The notes beneath the pieces were generated by a model. It ran no database searches. It saw nothing but the letters and a program-made list of their open reading frames with translations, and was not told the origin of the DNA. Positions 15,490-23,786 of a DNA stretch of 27,108 nucleotides are shown here, one piece after another (positions within the stretch are counted from its first letter, which is position 1; the number at the start of each line of letters is the position of its first letter). Position numbers and translations under genes: made by a program. This DNA is from Rhodanobacteraceae bacterium UBA703 (GTDB taxonomy: Bacteria; Pseudomonadota; Gammaproteobacteria; Xanthomonadales; Rhodanobacteraceae): positions 1 through 27,108 of the forward strand of contig DBMH01000285.1 in assembly GCA_002297645.1 (NCBI GenBank). Reading direction: 5' to 3'.

Positions 15490-16311
15490 TCAGGCTCGAG
15501 CGGCGTCTCCGACCGGATCTTCTTCTGCGGAGCCGAGAATGTCGGATCCCTCCCGTACCGCGGCGGATTCGCGCTCGGCTGCGCGATGCAGCAGGTGGGC
15601 CGACGTGTCACGCAGCGCCGCGTGCGGCGACCCGGCGAGATCCGCCGCGACGCGGCGCAACAAGTCCGGTCGTGCCGTTTCGGCGGCGCGGCGCAACCAC
15701 TGCACGGCACCGTCGACGTCGCCCTGCTGCGTCAGCACGGCGGCATGGCTGATCTGGCCGCGGAAGTCGCCGCCCTCGGCCGAGCGGCGATACCAGTCGG
15801 CGGCGATGCGCGTGTCACGCTCGACCTCCCAGCCCTCCTCGTAGTGGCGGCCGACGAGGTTCATGGATTTCGCGTGCCCCTGCTCCGCCGCGCGCCGGTA
15901 CCACGCCAGCGCACATGCGGTGTCGCGCGCGACGCCGCGGCCGGTCGCGAGCAGGTTGGCGTAGTTGTACATGCCCCAGAGCGAGCCGCCGTCCGCGGCC
16001 TTGCGGTACCAGGCCGCGGCCAGTTCGGCATTCGCCGACGTGCCGACGCCGAGCTCGTGGCACCGGCCGACCATGTTCATCGCGAACGCGTGGCCGGAGT
16101 TGGCGGCCAGCACGTGCCAATGCAGTCCCTCTATGGGATCGCAGGGGACGCCGCGTCCCTCGCACAGCATCTGCGCGTAGAGCATCTGCGCCTGCACCTC
16201 GCCGGCGCGCGCCGCTTCGCGCACGCGCCCGAGCGCCCGCACGGGATCGCTTCGTACCGCCGCGATGAACGCGTCGCGATCGAACGCCGGAACGGTACCG
16301 GCGTCAGGCAT
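15490..16311 (-). CDS. Sel1-repeat protein of the piuA-piuC group
   Basis: The 273-residue protein has no signal peptide. It is built of about five Sel1-like repeats in residues 30-215, for example MLYAQMLCEGRGVPCDPIEGLHWH, YNYANLLATGRGVARDTACALAWYRRAAEQG and VGRHYEEGWEVERDTRIAADWYRRSAEGG. Sel1 repeats are alpha-alpha solenoids that hold protein complexes together. Its start overlaps the end of the piuC gene by eight bases. In Pseudomonas aeruginosa a Sel1 protein (PA4516, from memory) also follows piuA-piuC, so the order is conserved, although its job in iron uptake is unknown. The last 30 residues are acidic and low in structure. Confidence 0.88.
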   Translation of the reverse strand: MPDAGTVPAFDRDAFIAAVRSDPVRALGRVREAARAGEVQAQMLYAQMLCEGRGVPCDPIEGLHWHVLAANSGHAFAMNMVGRCHELGVGTSANAELAAAWYRKAADGGSLWGMYNYANLLATGRGVARDTACALAWYRRAAEQGHAKSMNLVGRHYEEGWEVERDTRIAADWYRRSAEGGDFRGQISHAAVLTQQGDVDGAVQWLRRAAETARPDLLRRVAADLAGSPHAALRDTSAHLLHRAAERESAAVREGSDILGSAEEDPVGDAARA

Positions 16312-16990
16312 CCGACCACTCGCGCAAAAGGTTGTGGTACACGCCGGTCAGCGTGACCAGCTCCGGCGCGTCGGGCACCCTGCCCGTGATCTGCTGGATC
16401 GCCAGGTCGAGCTCGAACAGCGTGCGCCGCTGCGTCGGCGAGCGCACGAAGCTCTGGATCCAGAAGAACGACGCCACGCGTGCGCCGCGCACGACCGGCT
16501 CCACGCGATGCAGGCTGGTTCCCGGGTACAGCACGAGGTCGCCGGCCGGCAGCTTCACGCGATGCTCGCCGTAGGTGTCCTCGACGACGAGCTCGCCGCC
16601 GTCGTACTCCTCCGGCGCGCTGAGGAACAGTGTGGCCGACAGATCGGTGCGCACCGGTTGCGCCTCGCCGAGCGAGCGGTCGTAGCGGATCGCGTTGTCG
16701 ACGTGGAAGCCGAACGACTGCCCGCCGGCGTAGCGGTTGAACAGCGGCGGATAGATCCGCCGCGGCAGCGCGCCGGCGAAGAACATCGGATGGCGGCCCA
16801 GCGCGTCGAGCACCAGCGCGCCGAGCTCGCGCGCGAGCGGATCGGACTCTGCCAGTTGCCCGTTGTTCTTCGCGCGCGCCGACTGATAGCCGGCGGTGAC
16901 GCGCCCGTCGGCCCAGTCCGCTCCGTCCAGCCTCTGCCGGGCATGGGCGACCTGCCCGGCATCGAGAACGTTTTCGATGTGCAGCAGCAC
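16304..16990 (-). CDS. piuC: PiuC/YbiX Fe(II)/2-oxoglutarate-dependent PKHD-type hydroxylase
   Basis: The 228-residue protein matches the PiuC/YbiX family along its whole length. The iron-binding facial triad is His96-x-Asp98 in FGFHVDNAIR and His161 in PGTSLHRVEPV; Arg171 in RGARVASFFW would bind 2-oxoglutarate. The conserved N-terminal segment SARAKNNGQL and the C-terminal helical part (SFVRSPTQRRTLFELDLAI) are also typical. The family lies beside catecholate-type siderophore receptors (fiu-ybiX in E. coli, piuA-piuC in Pseudomonas) and is presumed to modify a siderophore or help release its iron; the reaction is not established. It starts 15 bases after the receptor stop and is surely co-transcribed with it. 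Confidence 0.95.
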   Translation of the reverse strand: MLLHIENVLDAGQVAHARQRLDGADWADGRVTAGYQSARAKNNGQLAESDPLARELGALVLDALGRHPMFFAGALPRRIYPPLFNRYAGGQSFGFHVDNAIRYDRSLGEAQPVRTDLSATLFLSAPEEYDGGELVVEDTYGEHRVKLPAGDLVLYPGTSLHRVEPVVRGARVASFFWIQSFVRSPTQRRTLFELDLAIQQITGRVPDAPELVTLTGVYHNLLREWSDA

Positions 16991-17005
16991 CGCGGCTCCT
17001 CGCGA

Positions 17006-19369
17006 TCAGAACTTCAGGGAAGCGGACACGATCGCCGAGCGCCCCGGCGCCATCACGGCGAAGTGCGCCGGATAGGCCTTGGTGTAGTACGTCTCGTCGG
17101 TCAGGTTCTGCAGGTTGAGGCGGAAGTTCAGCTTCTCGCTGTAGGCCCAGCTCGCCATCGCGTCGAAGCGCCAGTACGACGGAACGCCGTATTCGGTGAT
17201 GCCGCCGTCCGATGCGCTGACGCGATAGCTGCCCACCACGTCGTCGACGTAGAACGCGCCACCGCCGAGGCTGACGCTCGACGTCGCCTGCCACGTCGTC
17301 CACAGGCTCAGGCTGTTCTTCGGCGTGTTGGCGAGCCGCGTGCCGTTGAGCGGATTCGGCTTGCCGGCGGTGAAGCCGCCGTCGACGAGTTCGCCCTTCA
17401 TGAAGGCATAGCCGCCGAACACGGTCCAGGTGTCGGTGAGATTGCCGGAGATCGAGACCTCCGCGCCGCGCACGCGCGTCTCGCCGATGTTGGCGTACCA
17501 GCCGTCGGCGCCGAGCTGGCGCGCGTCGGTCTTGCGCGTCTCGAACACGTCGGCGTTCAGCGTGAAGCGGTCGCCGAGCAGGTTCCATTTGACGCCCAGC
17601 TCGATGTTGCGGCTGTGCTCGGGCTGGAGGTCGAGCGCACTGATCGGGTTGCCGTCGCTGCCTTCGCCGATGAAGCTGCCGGGCGGCGTCACCGAGGTCG
17701 CGTAGGAGAAGTACACGCTGCCCTGCTCGACCGGCTTCCAGACGAGGCCGGCCTGCCACGACCAGTCGCTGTTGCGGTTGCGGTGCGTGGAGGTGATGCG
17801 CTCGCCCGTGTAGCCGCTCGGGCAGGCCAGATTCGTCTGGCCGGGACACCATGTCAGCGGCGCCTTGGTCGAGAAGCGGTCGTAGCGCGCGCCGAGGTTC
17901 AGCAGCCACTGCTCGCCGAAGTGGATCGTATCGAACGCGTACAGCGCCTGCGTGGTCGACGTCGTGCGGATCGGCGCGTTCGCACGCGTGATGCGCCCGG
18001 GAACGAAGCTGCCGTCGGCGGCGATGGTGCCGGGCTGCCACGGATCGCGCGGATCCGGATTCGCGAGGCTGGTGCAGTTCCAGTACGACGGGGCGCCGAT
18101 GCCGTACTTCCCGCAGGCGGTCGCGGCGTTCGGGTACGGGACCGAGTAGCTGTCGCGCACGGCCTTTTCGTTCGCAAGCTCGAGCCCGACGTTGATGTCG
18201 TGGCGCAGCGACGCGAGGTCGAACGAACCGGACAGGTCGGTCTGGTTGATCGCCGACACGGTGTTGCCGGCGCGCGTGTTCAGACGGCGCCAGACCATGC
18301 CCTTCGCCACGTTGCCCTGGCTGTCGTCGGGCTGGCTCAGGATGTAGTCCTGGCGCGAGCGGCCGTAGCGCGTCGTGTTGCGCGCCGTCCAGCCGTTGCC
18401 GAAGTCGTGGCGCAGCTGCACGGTGCCGATGTTCACGTCGGTCTTGCGGAAGTCGCGGTCGACGAGGCCGTAGAAGTGGCTGCGGTCGCCGCCGTCGTCC
18501 GGGCGCACCGTGCGCACGCCGGCCGGAAGGTTCGAGAAGCCGTAGTGGTACGGAATGCCGGCATCCGGCAACTCGGTGGTGTTGAGGTGATAGAAACCGA
18601 TCGTCGCCGAGGTCGGCGAGTTCAGGCCGAACGTCACCGACGGCGCGAAGCCGAAGCGGCGCGTGAAGAGCTCGTCGCGCCCGGCGACACCGGCGTCGTG
18701 GCCCATGAGGTTCAGTCGCAGGGCGACGTTGTCGCCGATCGTGCGGTTCGCGTCGATCGTCGCGCGCTTGTAGTCGGCGCTGCCGAGATCGAGGCCGAGC
18801 GTCGTGAAATTGCCGGCGACCGCGCTCTTGCTGACGAGGTTGATGCTGCCGCCGCCGTTCGAGCGGCCGCTGTAGACCGAGTCCGGTCCCTTCACGACGT
18901 CGATCTGCTCGATGTTGAAGGTTTCGCGCGTCTGCGCGCCGACGTCGCGCACGCCGTCGACGAACAGAGAGTTCTGCGCGTCGTAGCCGCGCAGGTACGG
19001 GCGATCGCCCTGCGGATTGCCGCCCTCGCCGGCGCCGAAGGTGATGCCCGGCACGACGCGCAGCGCGTCGATCAGGTCGGTCGCGCCCATGTCGTTGATC
19101 AGTGCCTGCGGCACCACGGTCACGGCGCGCGGCGTGTCGAGCAGCGGCGCGGTGAACTTCGACGAAGCCGGCTGCTCGACGCCGTGCCCGCGCACCTTCA
19201 CGGTTTCCAACTGGTCGGAAACGGGATCGGGCGCGTCCGGCGCATCGGCCGGAGCGGCTTCCTCGGCCAGCGCCGGAACGGCGCCGTAGGCGAAGGCCAT
19301 GCCGAGGGCGGTGAAGGCGGCCTGTTTCGGACGCAGCGCACGCGCTGCGATGTAGCGGCTACGGGACAT
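17006..19369 (-). CDS. TonB-dependent siderophore receptor (Fiu/PiuA-like)
   Basis: The 787-residue outer-membrane receptor has a signal peptide ending near residue 35 (VPALA) and a TonB box, ETVKV, at 55-59. The plug domain (about 65-185) contains RPYLRGYDAQNSLFVDGVRDVG and the closing VVKGPDSVYSGRSNGGGSINLVSK. The DGVRDVG segment is typical of Fiu/PiuA-type catecholate receptors. The rest is a 22-strand barrel with the TonB-receptor C-terminal signature, including NLQNLTDETYYTKAYP, and it ends in the aromatic residue Phe needed for BAM insertion (SASLKF). Two cysteine pairs (CGKYG...WNC and WCPG...CPSG) lie in extracellular loops. A Fur box lies 74 bases upstream. It likely takes up a ferric catecholate siderophore; the ligand is not certain. 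Confidence 0.95.
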   Translation of the reverse strand: MSRSRYIAARALRPKQAAFTALGMAFAYGAVPALAEEAAPADAPDAPDPVSDQLETVKVRGHGVEQPASSKFTAPLLDTPRAVTVVPQALINDMGATDLIDALRVVPGITFGAGEGGNPQGDRPYLRGYDAQNSLFVDGVRDVGAQTRETFNIEQIDVVKGPDSVYSGRSNGGGSINLVSKSAVAGNFTTLGLDLGSADYKRATIDANRTIGDNVALRLNLMGHDAGVAGRDELFTRRFGFAPSVTFGLNSPTSATIGFYHLNTTELPDAGIPYHYGFSNLPAGVRTVRPDDGGDRSHFYGLVDRDFRKTDVNIGTVQLRHDFGNGWTARNTTRYGRSRQDYILSQPDDSQGNVAKGMVWRRLNTRAGNTVSAINQTDLSGSFDLASLRHDINVGLELANEKAVRDSYSVPYPNAATACGKYGIGAPSYWNCTSLANPDPRDPWQPGTIAADGSFVPGRITRANAPIRTTSTTQALYAFDTIHFGEQWLLNLGARYDRFSTKAPLTWCPGQTNLACPSGYTGERITSTHRNRNSDWSWQAGLVWKPVEQGSVYFSYATSVTPPGSFIGEGSDGNPISALDLQPEHSRNIELGVKWNLLGDRFTLNADVFETRKTDARQLGADGWYANIGETRVRGAEVSISGNLTDTWTVFGGYAFMKGELVDGGFTAGKPNPLNGTRLANTPKNSLSLWTTWQATSSVSLGGGAFYVDDVVGSYRVSASDGGITEYGVPSYWRFDAMASWAYSEKLNFRLNLQNLTDETYYTKAYPAHFAVMAPGRSAIVSASLKF

Positions 19370-19442
19370 CGAGGGTTTCCCTGGAAAAATGGAAAGCGGG
19401 ATGCCCTGGCGTCGGCTTGGGCGGGACGTGAAATCTACTGCA

Positions 19443-19461
19443 AATGCGAATGATTCGCAAT
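19443..19461 (-). promoter_or_regulatory. Fur box upstream of the siderophore receptor
   Basis: AATGCGAATGATTCGCAAT matches the gamma-proteobacterial consensus AATGAGAATNATTCTCATT at 15 of 18 fixed positions. Its core, TGCGAAT-G-ATTCGCA (19445-19459), is a perfect 7-1-7 inverted repeat. It lies between the reductase stop (19499) and the receptor start (19369). This implies repression of the receptor-piuC-Sel1 unit by Fur with iron. Confidence 0.85.
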
Positions 19462-19498
19462 AAATTGCTCGACTGAAGAACGCTCTCGTTCCGCACCA

Positions 19499-21121
19499 TC
19501 AATACACGTCGCGGCGATAGCGCCCCTGTTCCACCAGCGCTTGCACGGCCTCGCCGCCGAGGGCGTCGGCCAGTACCGCATCGACCGCCGGCGCCATGCC
19601 TTCGAGGCTGCCGCACACGTAAATCGCGGCATCGCGCCGCACCCAGTCGCGCAACGCCTCCGCGGCAGCCGCGAGCCGGTGCTGCACGTACAGGCCTTCC
19701 GACGGGTCGCGCGAGAACGCCAGGTCGACCCTCGCGAGGAAGCCTTGCGACTGCCAGGTCTCGATCTCGTCGCGATAGTGGTAGTCGCAGGCACGGTTGC
19801 GCTCGCCGAAGAGCAGCCAGTTGCGCTGCGCACCTGCCGCGACGCGCTCCTTCAGCAGCGCGCGCAGGCCGGCGATGCCGGTGCCGTTGCCGATCAGGAT
19901 CAACGGCCGCACCGGTGCCGGCACGTGGAAATTCGAGTTCGTGCGGATGCGCAGCGCGATCGTATCGCCGAGGCGCGCGTGCATGCCGAGCCAGCCGGAA
20001 CCGAGCCCGAAGCGGCCGTCGGCATGGCGGAACTGGCGCACCAGCAGATGGATCGCGCCGTCGTCCGGAATCGAGGCGATCGAATACTCCCGATGCGGCA
20101 GCGGCACGAGCTGGGCGGCGACGGCCTGCGCATCCAGCCCCGCGACCTCTGCGACCTGCGGCAAGCGGCTGCGCGCGAGCACGTCGCGCAACGATGCGGC
20201 CCCTTCGTCCGTGCGGACCGTCGACATGCCTTCCAGCCCGGTCTCGAACAGCCACGTGGCGACCGCTTCCGGCGCGTGCCGGGGACCAATCTCGGCGATG
20301 TCGCCAGCACGCCACTGCGGCCGCACGCCCCGCGGGGGATGCAGCACCAGATGGAAGCAGCTTCCTCCGACGCTGCCGGGATTCACCAACCGGCGCTCGG
20401 CCAGCGTCCAGGCCTCGTAGCGCGGCGGCTGCCAGTCCGGCAGGTCGCCGCATCCAGCCACCACGCCGATCTCGTGCTGCCAGTGGCGCAAGGCGCCCGC
20501 ATCCCCGTCGTCCACCTCGACGAGGTCGAACCACGGCCGGGCGCCGTTGCCGCGCAGCCAGGCGTCGAGCCGATGGCCGAAGGCGCAGAACTGGTGGTAC
20601 TCGCGGTCGCCGAGCGCGAGTACGCCGTAGTGCAGGCCGCTCGCGGCCACCGGCCGGTCGAGCAGGTCGCGCACGAAGACGGCGGCGCCGTCGGGCGCGT
20701 CGCCCTCGCCGGTCGTGCTGACGACGAACAGGGCGCGCGAGGTCCGCGCGAGGGTCTCCGCGTCGAGCCGCGCCAGCGGCATCCGATGCACGGACACGCC
20801 GGCGGTACGCAGCGAGTCCGCCGTCTGCGCGGCGAGCTGTTCGGCGAACCCGGTCTGGCTGGCCCAGACGATCAGCAGCGCATCGTCGTCCGCGGCCTCC
20901 GCCGTCGGCGCGTTCCGCGCGCGATGCCGCCACCAGAAACCGCAGCAAAGGCCCACGTAGGCGAGCACCGCCGATGCCGCCGCGATGCCGCGCACGAAGC
21001 CCGGATCCTGCCATTCGGGCCAGCCGCCCTGCAGGCGCAGCAGGGCGAATGCCAGCAGGCAGACGACGGCCAGCGGCACGACGGCGCCGCGCCAAGATCC
21101 GGAAGCGGAATCGTGCGTCAT
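19499..21121 (-). CDS. Membrane-anchored flavodoxin/FAD/NADPH reductase (CysJ-like)
   Basis: The start ATG at 21121 overlaps the ApbE stop as ATGA, giving 540 residues. Two N-terminal membrane helices (about 13-30 and 43-64) anchor it. A flavodoxin domain (about 82-215) follows, with the FMN loop WASQTGFAEQ and STTGEGDAPDGA. The FAD part has REYSIASIP and GLGSGWLG; the NADPH part has LIGNGTGIAGLRALLKER and the terminal YVCGSLEGMA. It ends in RDVY, the aromatic C-terminus that stacks on FAD in CysJ and P450 reductases. It should pass electrons from NADPH through FAD and FMN to a membrane partner. In Pseudomonas PiuB (PA4513, from memory) such a module is fused to PepSY helices; here the PepSY protein is separate, at 23787-24428. 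Confidence 0.92.
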   Translation of the reverse strand: MTHDSASGSWRGAVVPLAVVCLLAFALLRLQGGWPEWQDPGFVRGIAAASAVLAYVGLCCGFWWRHRARNAPTAEAADDDALLIVWASQTGFAEQLAAQTADSLRTAGVSVHRMPLARLDAETLARTSRALFVVSTTGEGDAPDGAAVFVRDLLDRPVAASGLHYGVLALGDREYHQFCAFGHRLDAWLRGNGARPWFDLVEVDDGDAGALRHWQHEIGVVAGCGDLPDWQPPRYEAWTLAERRLVNPGSVGGSCFHLVLHPPRGVRPQWRAGDIAEIGPRHAPEAVATWLFETGLEGMSTVRTDEGAASLRDVLARSRLPQVAEVAGLDAQAVAAQLVPLPHREYSIASIPDDGAIHLLVRQFRHADGRFGLGSGWLGMHARLGDTIALRIRTNSNFHVPAPVRPLILIGNGTGIAGLRALLKERVAAGAQRNWLLFGERNRACDYHYRDEIETWQSQGFLARVDLAFSRDPSEGLYVQHRLAAAAEALRDWVRRDAAIYVCGSLEGMAPAVDAVLADALGGEAVQALVEQGRYRRDVY

Positions 21122-22275
21122 CCGGACGGCATCGGCAGCGCGGATTCGGACAGCAGCGCGGCGAACGCCGGCGTCATGCGCTCGACGAGGCGATCGCCGT
21201 CGTGCAGCAGGACCAGCACGGCGAGTCCGCGCGCCTGCGCGAACGCGAGCCCCGCCTCGGGGCCCAGCACCATGATCGTCGTACCCATCGCGTCGGCCTG
21301 CATGCAGTCGCCGGCGACCGTCGTCACCGAGGCGATGCGATGGTCGACCGGCCGGCCGGTGCGCGGGTCGATGTGGTGGGAATAGCTGCGCCCCGCATCC
21401 TCGAAAAAGTGGCGGTAGTCGCCGGAGGTCGCGATCGAGCGGTCCTTCAATGCGAGCACGCGCCAGAGCTGGTCCGCACGTTCGGCGGCGCCCGGCGCCG
21501 CGCCGGGTTTCTCGATCGCGACCGTCCACGGTTCGCCCCGCGGCCGCGCGCCGCGGGCGCGCAGTTCGCCGCTGATGTCGACGAGGTAGTCGGCGACGCC
21601 GCTGCGCTCGAGATAGCGCGCGACCTGGTCGGTGCCGAAGCCCTTGGCGATCGCCGACAGGTCGACGTAGACGCCGCCCGGCTGCAATGCGCGCCGGTGT
21701 TCGCGATCGAGCCGGATGCGGTCCCAGCCGAGCCGCGCGCGTGCCGCGTCGATGTCCGCCGCGGGCGGCACCCGATGCTCGCGCTTGCCGGGACCGAAAC
21801 CCCACAGGTTGACCAGCGGACCGACCGTCGGATCGTAGGCGCCGCCGCTGTCGCGGGCGAGCGCCAGCGCATGTTCGAGCACGTCGAAGAATTCCGGCGG
21901 CAGGTCCTGCCAGGTCCCGCCCGGGGCGCGGTTGAAGCGGCTGAGGTCGGAGTCCGGTTCGTAGGTGCTCATCTGCGCGACGACACGGTCGACCTCGCGC
22001 TGGATGCCGCGCTCGAGGTCGCCGGCGTCGGCACCGCGCGGCACGACGAGCTTGACGGTCCAGGTCGTGCCCATCGTGGGTCCGCGCAGCGTCGTCACCT
22101 GCGGCGCGGCGCAGCCCGCGAGCGACACGACGGCCAGGAACAGCAGGGGAATGCCTGAAGAGAGAAATCGTCTCGCGGAGACGCAGGGGCGCAAGGGAAG
22201 AAATCCGCCCCGTCCTGCGCGCCTCACCCCTCCGGGAGACCGCTTCGTCGCCCTCCTGCCGTGCCTGGCGATCAT
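21118..22275 (-). CDS. apbE: ApbE, FAD:protein FMN transferase (lipoprotein)
   Basis: The frame from ATG 22275 gives 385 residues. The family blocks are complete: YEPDSDLSRFN, SGGAYDPTVGPLVNLWGFG, VDLSAIAKGFGTDQVARYL, HHIDPRTGRPVDHR, and ADAMGTTIMVLG, whose Asp and Thr bind magnesium. The signal SSGIPLLFLAVVSLAGC has a lipobox, so Cys55 is probably lipidated and the enzyme faces the periplasm. The first 27 residues are an improbable basic stretch, and residues 29-40 lie over a repeat-like sequence at 22156-22197. A TTG at 22194 (codon 28) may be the true start. ApbE attaches FMN through a phosphoester to Thr/Ser in DGxSGAT motifs. The DUF2271 protein encoded two genes upstream in the same operon carries exactly this motif. 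Confidence 0.93.
   Translation of the reverse strand: MIARHGRRATKRSPGGVRRAGRGGFLPLRPCVSARRFLSSGIPLLFLAVVSLAGCAAPQVTTLRGPTMGTTWTVKLVVPRGADAGDLERGIQREVDRVVAQMSTYEPDSDLSRFNRAPGGTWQDLPPEFFDVLEHALALARDSGGAYDPTVGPLVNLWGFGPGKREHRVPPAADIDAARARLGWDRIRLDREHRRALQPGGVYVDLSAIAKGFGTDQVARYLERSGVADYLVDISGELRARGARPRGEPWTVAIEKPGAAPGAAERADQLWRVLALKDRSIATSGDYRHFFEDAGRSYSHHIDPRTGRPVDHRIASVTTVAGDCMQADAMGTTIMVLGPEAGLAFAQARGLAVLVLLHDGDRLVERMTPAFAALLSESALPMPSG
22156..22197. repeat. Dispersed-repeat-like sequence at the 5' end of apbE
   Basis: On the minus strand this stretch contains CTTGCGCCCCTGCGTCTCCG and continues CGAGACGATTTCTCTC. It includes the small palindrome GTCTC-GCG-GAGAC at 22170-22182. It strongly resembles the 'CTTTGCGCCTCTGCGTCTCCGCGAGA' repeat that I remember from intergenic regions of many bacterial genomes. 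Only one copy is in the window. It sits where a leader region would be expected, which casts doubt on the ATG start of apbE. Confidence 0.4.
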
Positions 22276-22285
22276 GCCGTCGCCA

Positions 22286-23098
22286 CTACTGCGGCAGCAC
22301 TTCGAACGTCGCCGTATAGCCGAGGCGGCGCTCCTTCGCCTTCGCCACCGTCGGCTTCTGCGCCTCGAGCGCGGCGTTCAGCCAGTACATGCCCGGCGCC
22401 GGCCACGTGATCGAGAACTCGCCGTTCGCGTCCGTCGTCAGCGCCATCTCGTCCTGCCTGCTGCGGTAGCGCGTGCCGCCGGCGAGCACGGTGACCTTGA
22501 GGTCCTTCGCCGGCTTGCCGTCGAGCAGGAAACGGAATTTCGCCGCCTCGCCCGCGTAGAGGTCGTTCGGGTGCGTGACCGGCACCAGTTCGAGTCCGTT
22601 GCCCATGGGCTTCAGCACGCCGTCGCTCGGCTTGCCGAGCGTGACGAAGCTGACGTTGCTGGAATCGGACTGCGCGATCTCGACGTTCTTCGCGTCGGCC
22701 GGAATCTCGCCGAGCTTCTCGGCCGTGCCGCGCCAGCGCTTCTTCTCGCCCTTGGCATCGACGTAGTTCGCGAAGAGCCCGCTGTTGGCGAGCGCGACCC
22801 GGTAGGTACCGGGCTTCTCGAGATGCAGGTCGAAGCTGCTGCGCAACTCGCCCCTGGCGACGTTCTGCGGCGAAAGCTTCGCGCCGTCCGGACCCGTGAC
22901 GACGAGGTTGTCCAGCGGCAGCGGCCGGTGGTTGAAGTTGAACAGGTCGTTCGAGGCCGCGGCGTCGAAGGTCACCCAGGCGTCGCTGCCTTCCGACAGC
23001 ACCGTCGTCGACGGCACCAGGAACGCCTTGTGCGCGGAGGCCAGCATCGGCAGGCAGGCGGCGAGCGCGAACGCGCTCCATTTCATCGTCGCTTTCAT
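22286..23098 (-). CDS. Periplasmic DUF4198 protein
   Basis: The start ATG 23098 has AGGAG seven bases before it, giving 270 residues; the upstream extension of the frame is noise. A signal peptide (MKATMKWSAFALAACLPMLASA) would be cut before HKAFLVPSTTVL, leaving His23 as the first mature residue. The mature protein has an N-terminal beta domain (WVTFDAAASNDLFNFNHRPL), a middle segment (TLGKPSDGVLKPMGNGLELVPVTHPNDL) and a C-terminal Ig-like domain (GEAAKFRFLLDGKPAKDLKVTVL...DANGEFSITWPAPGMYWLNA). These are the marks of DUF4198, some members of which serve metal uptake (NikK-like). It is 11 bases from the apbE start and 14 bases from the DUF2271 stop, so all three share an operon. A role as metal or siderophore binding partner is inference. 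Confidence 0.85.
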   Translation of the reverse strand: MKATMKWSAFALAACLPMLASAHKAFLVPSTTVLSEGSDAWVTFDAAASNDLFNFNHRPLPLDNLVVTGPDGAKLSPQNVARGELRSSFDLHLEKPGTYRVALANSGLFANYVDAKGEKKRWRGTAEKLGEIPADAKNVEIAQSDSSNVSFVTLGKPSDGVLKPMGNGLELVPVTHPNDLYAGEAAKFRFLLDGKPAKDLKVTVLAGGTRYRSRQDEMALTTDANGEFSITWPAPGMYWLNAALEAQKPTVAKAKERRLGYTATFEVLPQ

Positions 23099-23112
23099 GG
23101 AGGAGCTCCTCT

Positions 23113-23646
23113 TCACGGATTCAGGTCGAAACGGATCGCGCCGAGCTCGTGCTCGCCCTGCGCGGACAGGTGCTGCGGCGCCTGCGGCGGCCACTCGAAC
23201 GCGATGCCGACGAGCTCGTGGCCGCCGACTTCGCGCGCGGCCTCGACGACGAGCCGGTACTTGCCCGCGGCGAGTCCGGCCAGCGGCGCCTTGTCATCGG
23301 AGAAAGTCAGCTGGTGCTGGCCGGCCGGGCGCGTCGCGCCGCTGACGCCGTCGATCGGCAACGTCTGCTCGCGGCCGCTGCGGCGCCACCACTGGCGCAG
23401 GTCGGCCAGCCATTTCGTGCCGGGCTCGGACTTTCCGGACTGTGCGTCCTTGCCGTCCTTGTTCTGGTACCAGACGGCGAGGTTCGCGGCGACGCTGCGA
23501 TCCTCGCGCTCGATCCAGACGGCGACGTAGGGCCGGTGGTACTCGGATACGTCCATGCGTGGAATCTCGATGCCGAGCTGGACCGTCGCCGCGAACGCGG
23601 ACGGCGCGGCGAGCGCGAGACAGGCGATGAGGGCGGGAACACGCAT
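23113..23646 (-). CDS. DUF2271 protein, probable ApbE-flavinylated periplasmic electron carrier
   Basis: The start ATG 23646 is preceded by GAGAGG at six bases, giving 177 residues with a signal peptide (MRVPALIACLALAAPSAFA). The mature protein is one DUF2271 domain: YHRPYVAVWIEREDRSVAANLAVWYQ, WLADLRQWWRRSGREQTL, then DGVSGAT (Asp99-Thr105), then PAGQHQLTF and the closing YRLVVEAAREVGGHELVGIAFEWPP. DGVSGAT fits the ApbE acceptor consensus D-G-x-S/T-G-A-T exactly, so Thr105 should carry phosphoester-linked FMN. Published bioinformatic and biochemical work on bacterial flavinylation named DUF2271 as an ApbE substrate, found near iron transport genes. The apbE gene lies in the same operon. It probably carries electrons from the PepSY protein to ferric iron in the periplasm. 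Confidence 0.9.
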   Translation of the reverse strand: MRVPALIACLALAAPSAFAATVQLGIEIPRMDVSEYHRPYVAVWIEREDRSVAANLAVWYQNKDGKDAQSGKSEPGTKWLADLRQWWRRSGREQTLPIDGVSGATRPAGQHQLTFSDDKAPLAGLAAGKYRLVVEAAREVGGHELVGIAFEWPPQAPQHLSAQGEHELGAIRFDLNP

Positions 23647-23750
23647 GCGGAACCTCTCAGTGGGTTGATTCGCCGGGCCGCGCATCCCGTCGCGGCCAGC
23701 GAGGAAACGGTTCTCGCCGCTTTCGCGCCGGGCCTTCGCGTACCGGCGCG

Positions 23751-23770
23751 GCGGCACGTTCCTGTGCCGC
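23751..23770. other. Hairpin in the PepSY-DUF2271 gap
   Basis: GCGGCAC and GTGCCGC pair around a six-base loop (GTTCCT). It lies 17 bases after the PepSY stop in the 140-base gap before DUF2271. Without a T-run it may be an mRNA-processing or partial termination site; it would tune expression of the downstream genes relative to PepSY. The rest of the gap has no recognised feature. Confidence 0.35.
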
Positions 23771-23786
23771 GCGGTTGCCCGAACCG

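Noticed and set aside
16265..19453. A 1062-residue open frame antisense to the receptor and piuC
   Set aside because: The translation has no recognisable domain and is rich in Arg, Val and His, as expected for the complement of a high-GC gene. The receptor on the other strand has complete family motifs.
23100..23111. Perfect palindrome GAGGAGCTCCTC at the DUF4198 ribosome site
   Set aside because: It overlaps the expected AGGAG ribosome site, which explains half of it; without a second copy there is no ground to call it an operator.
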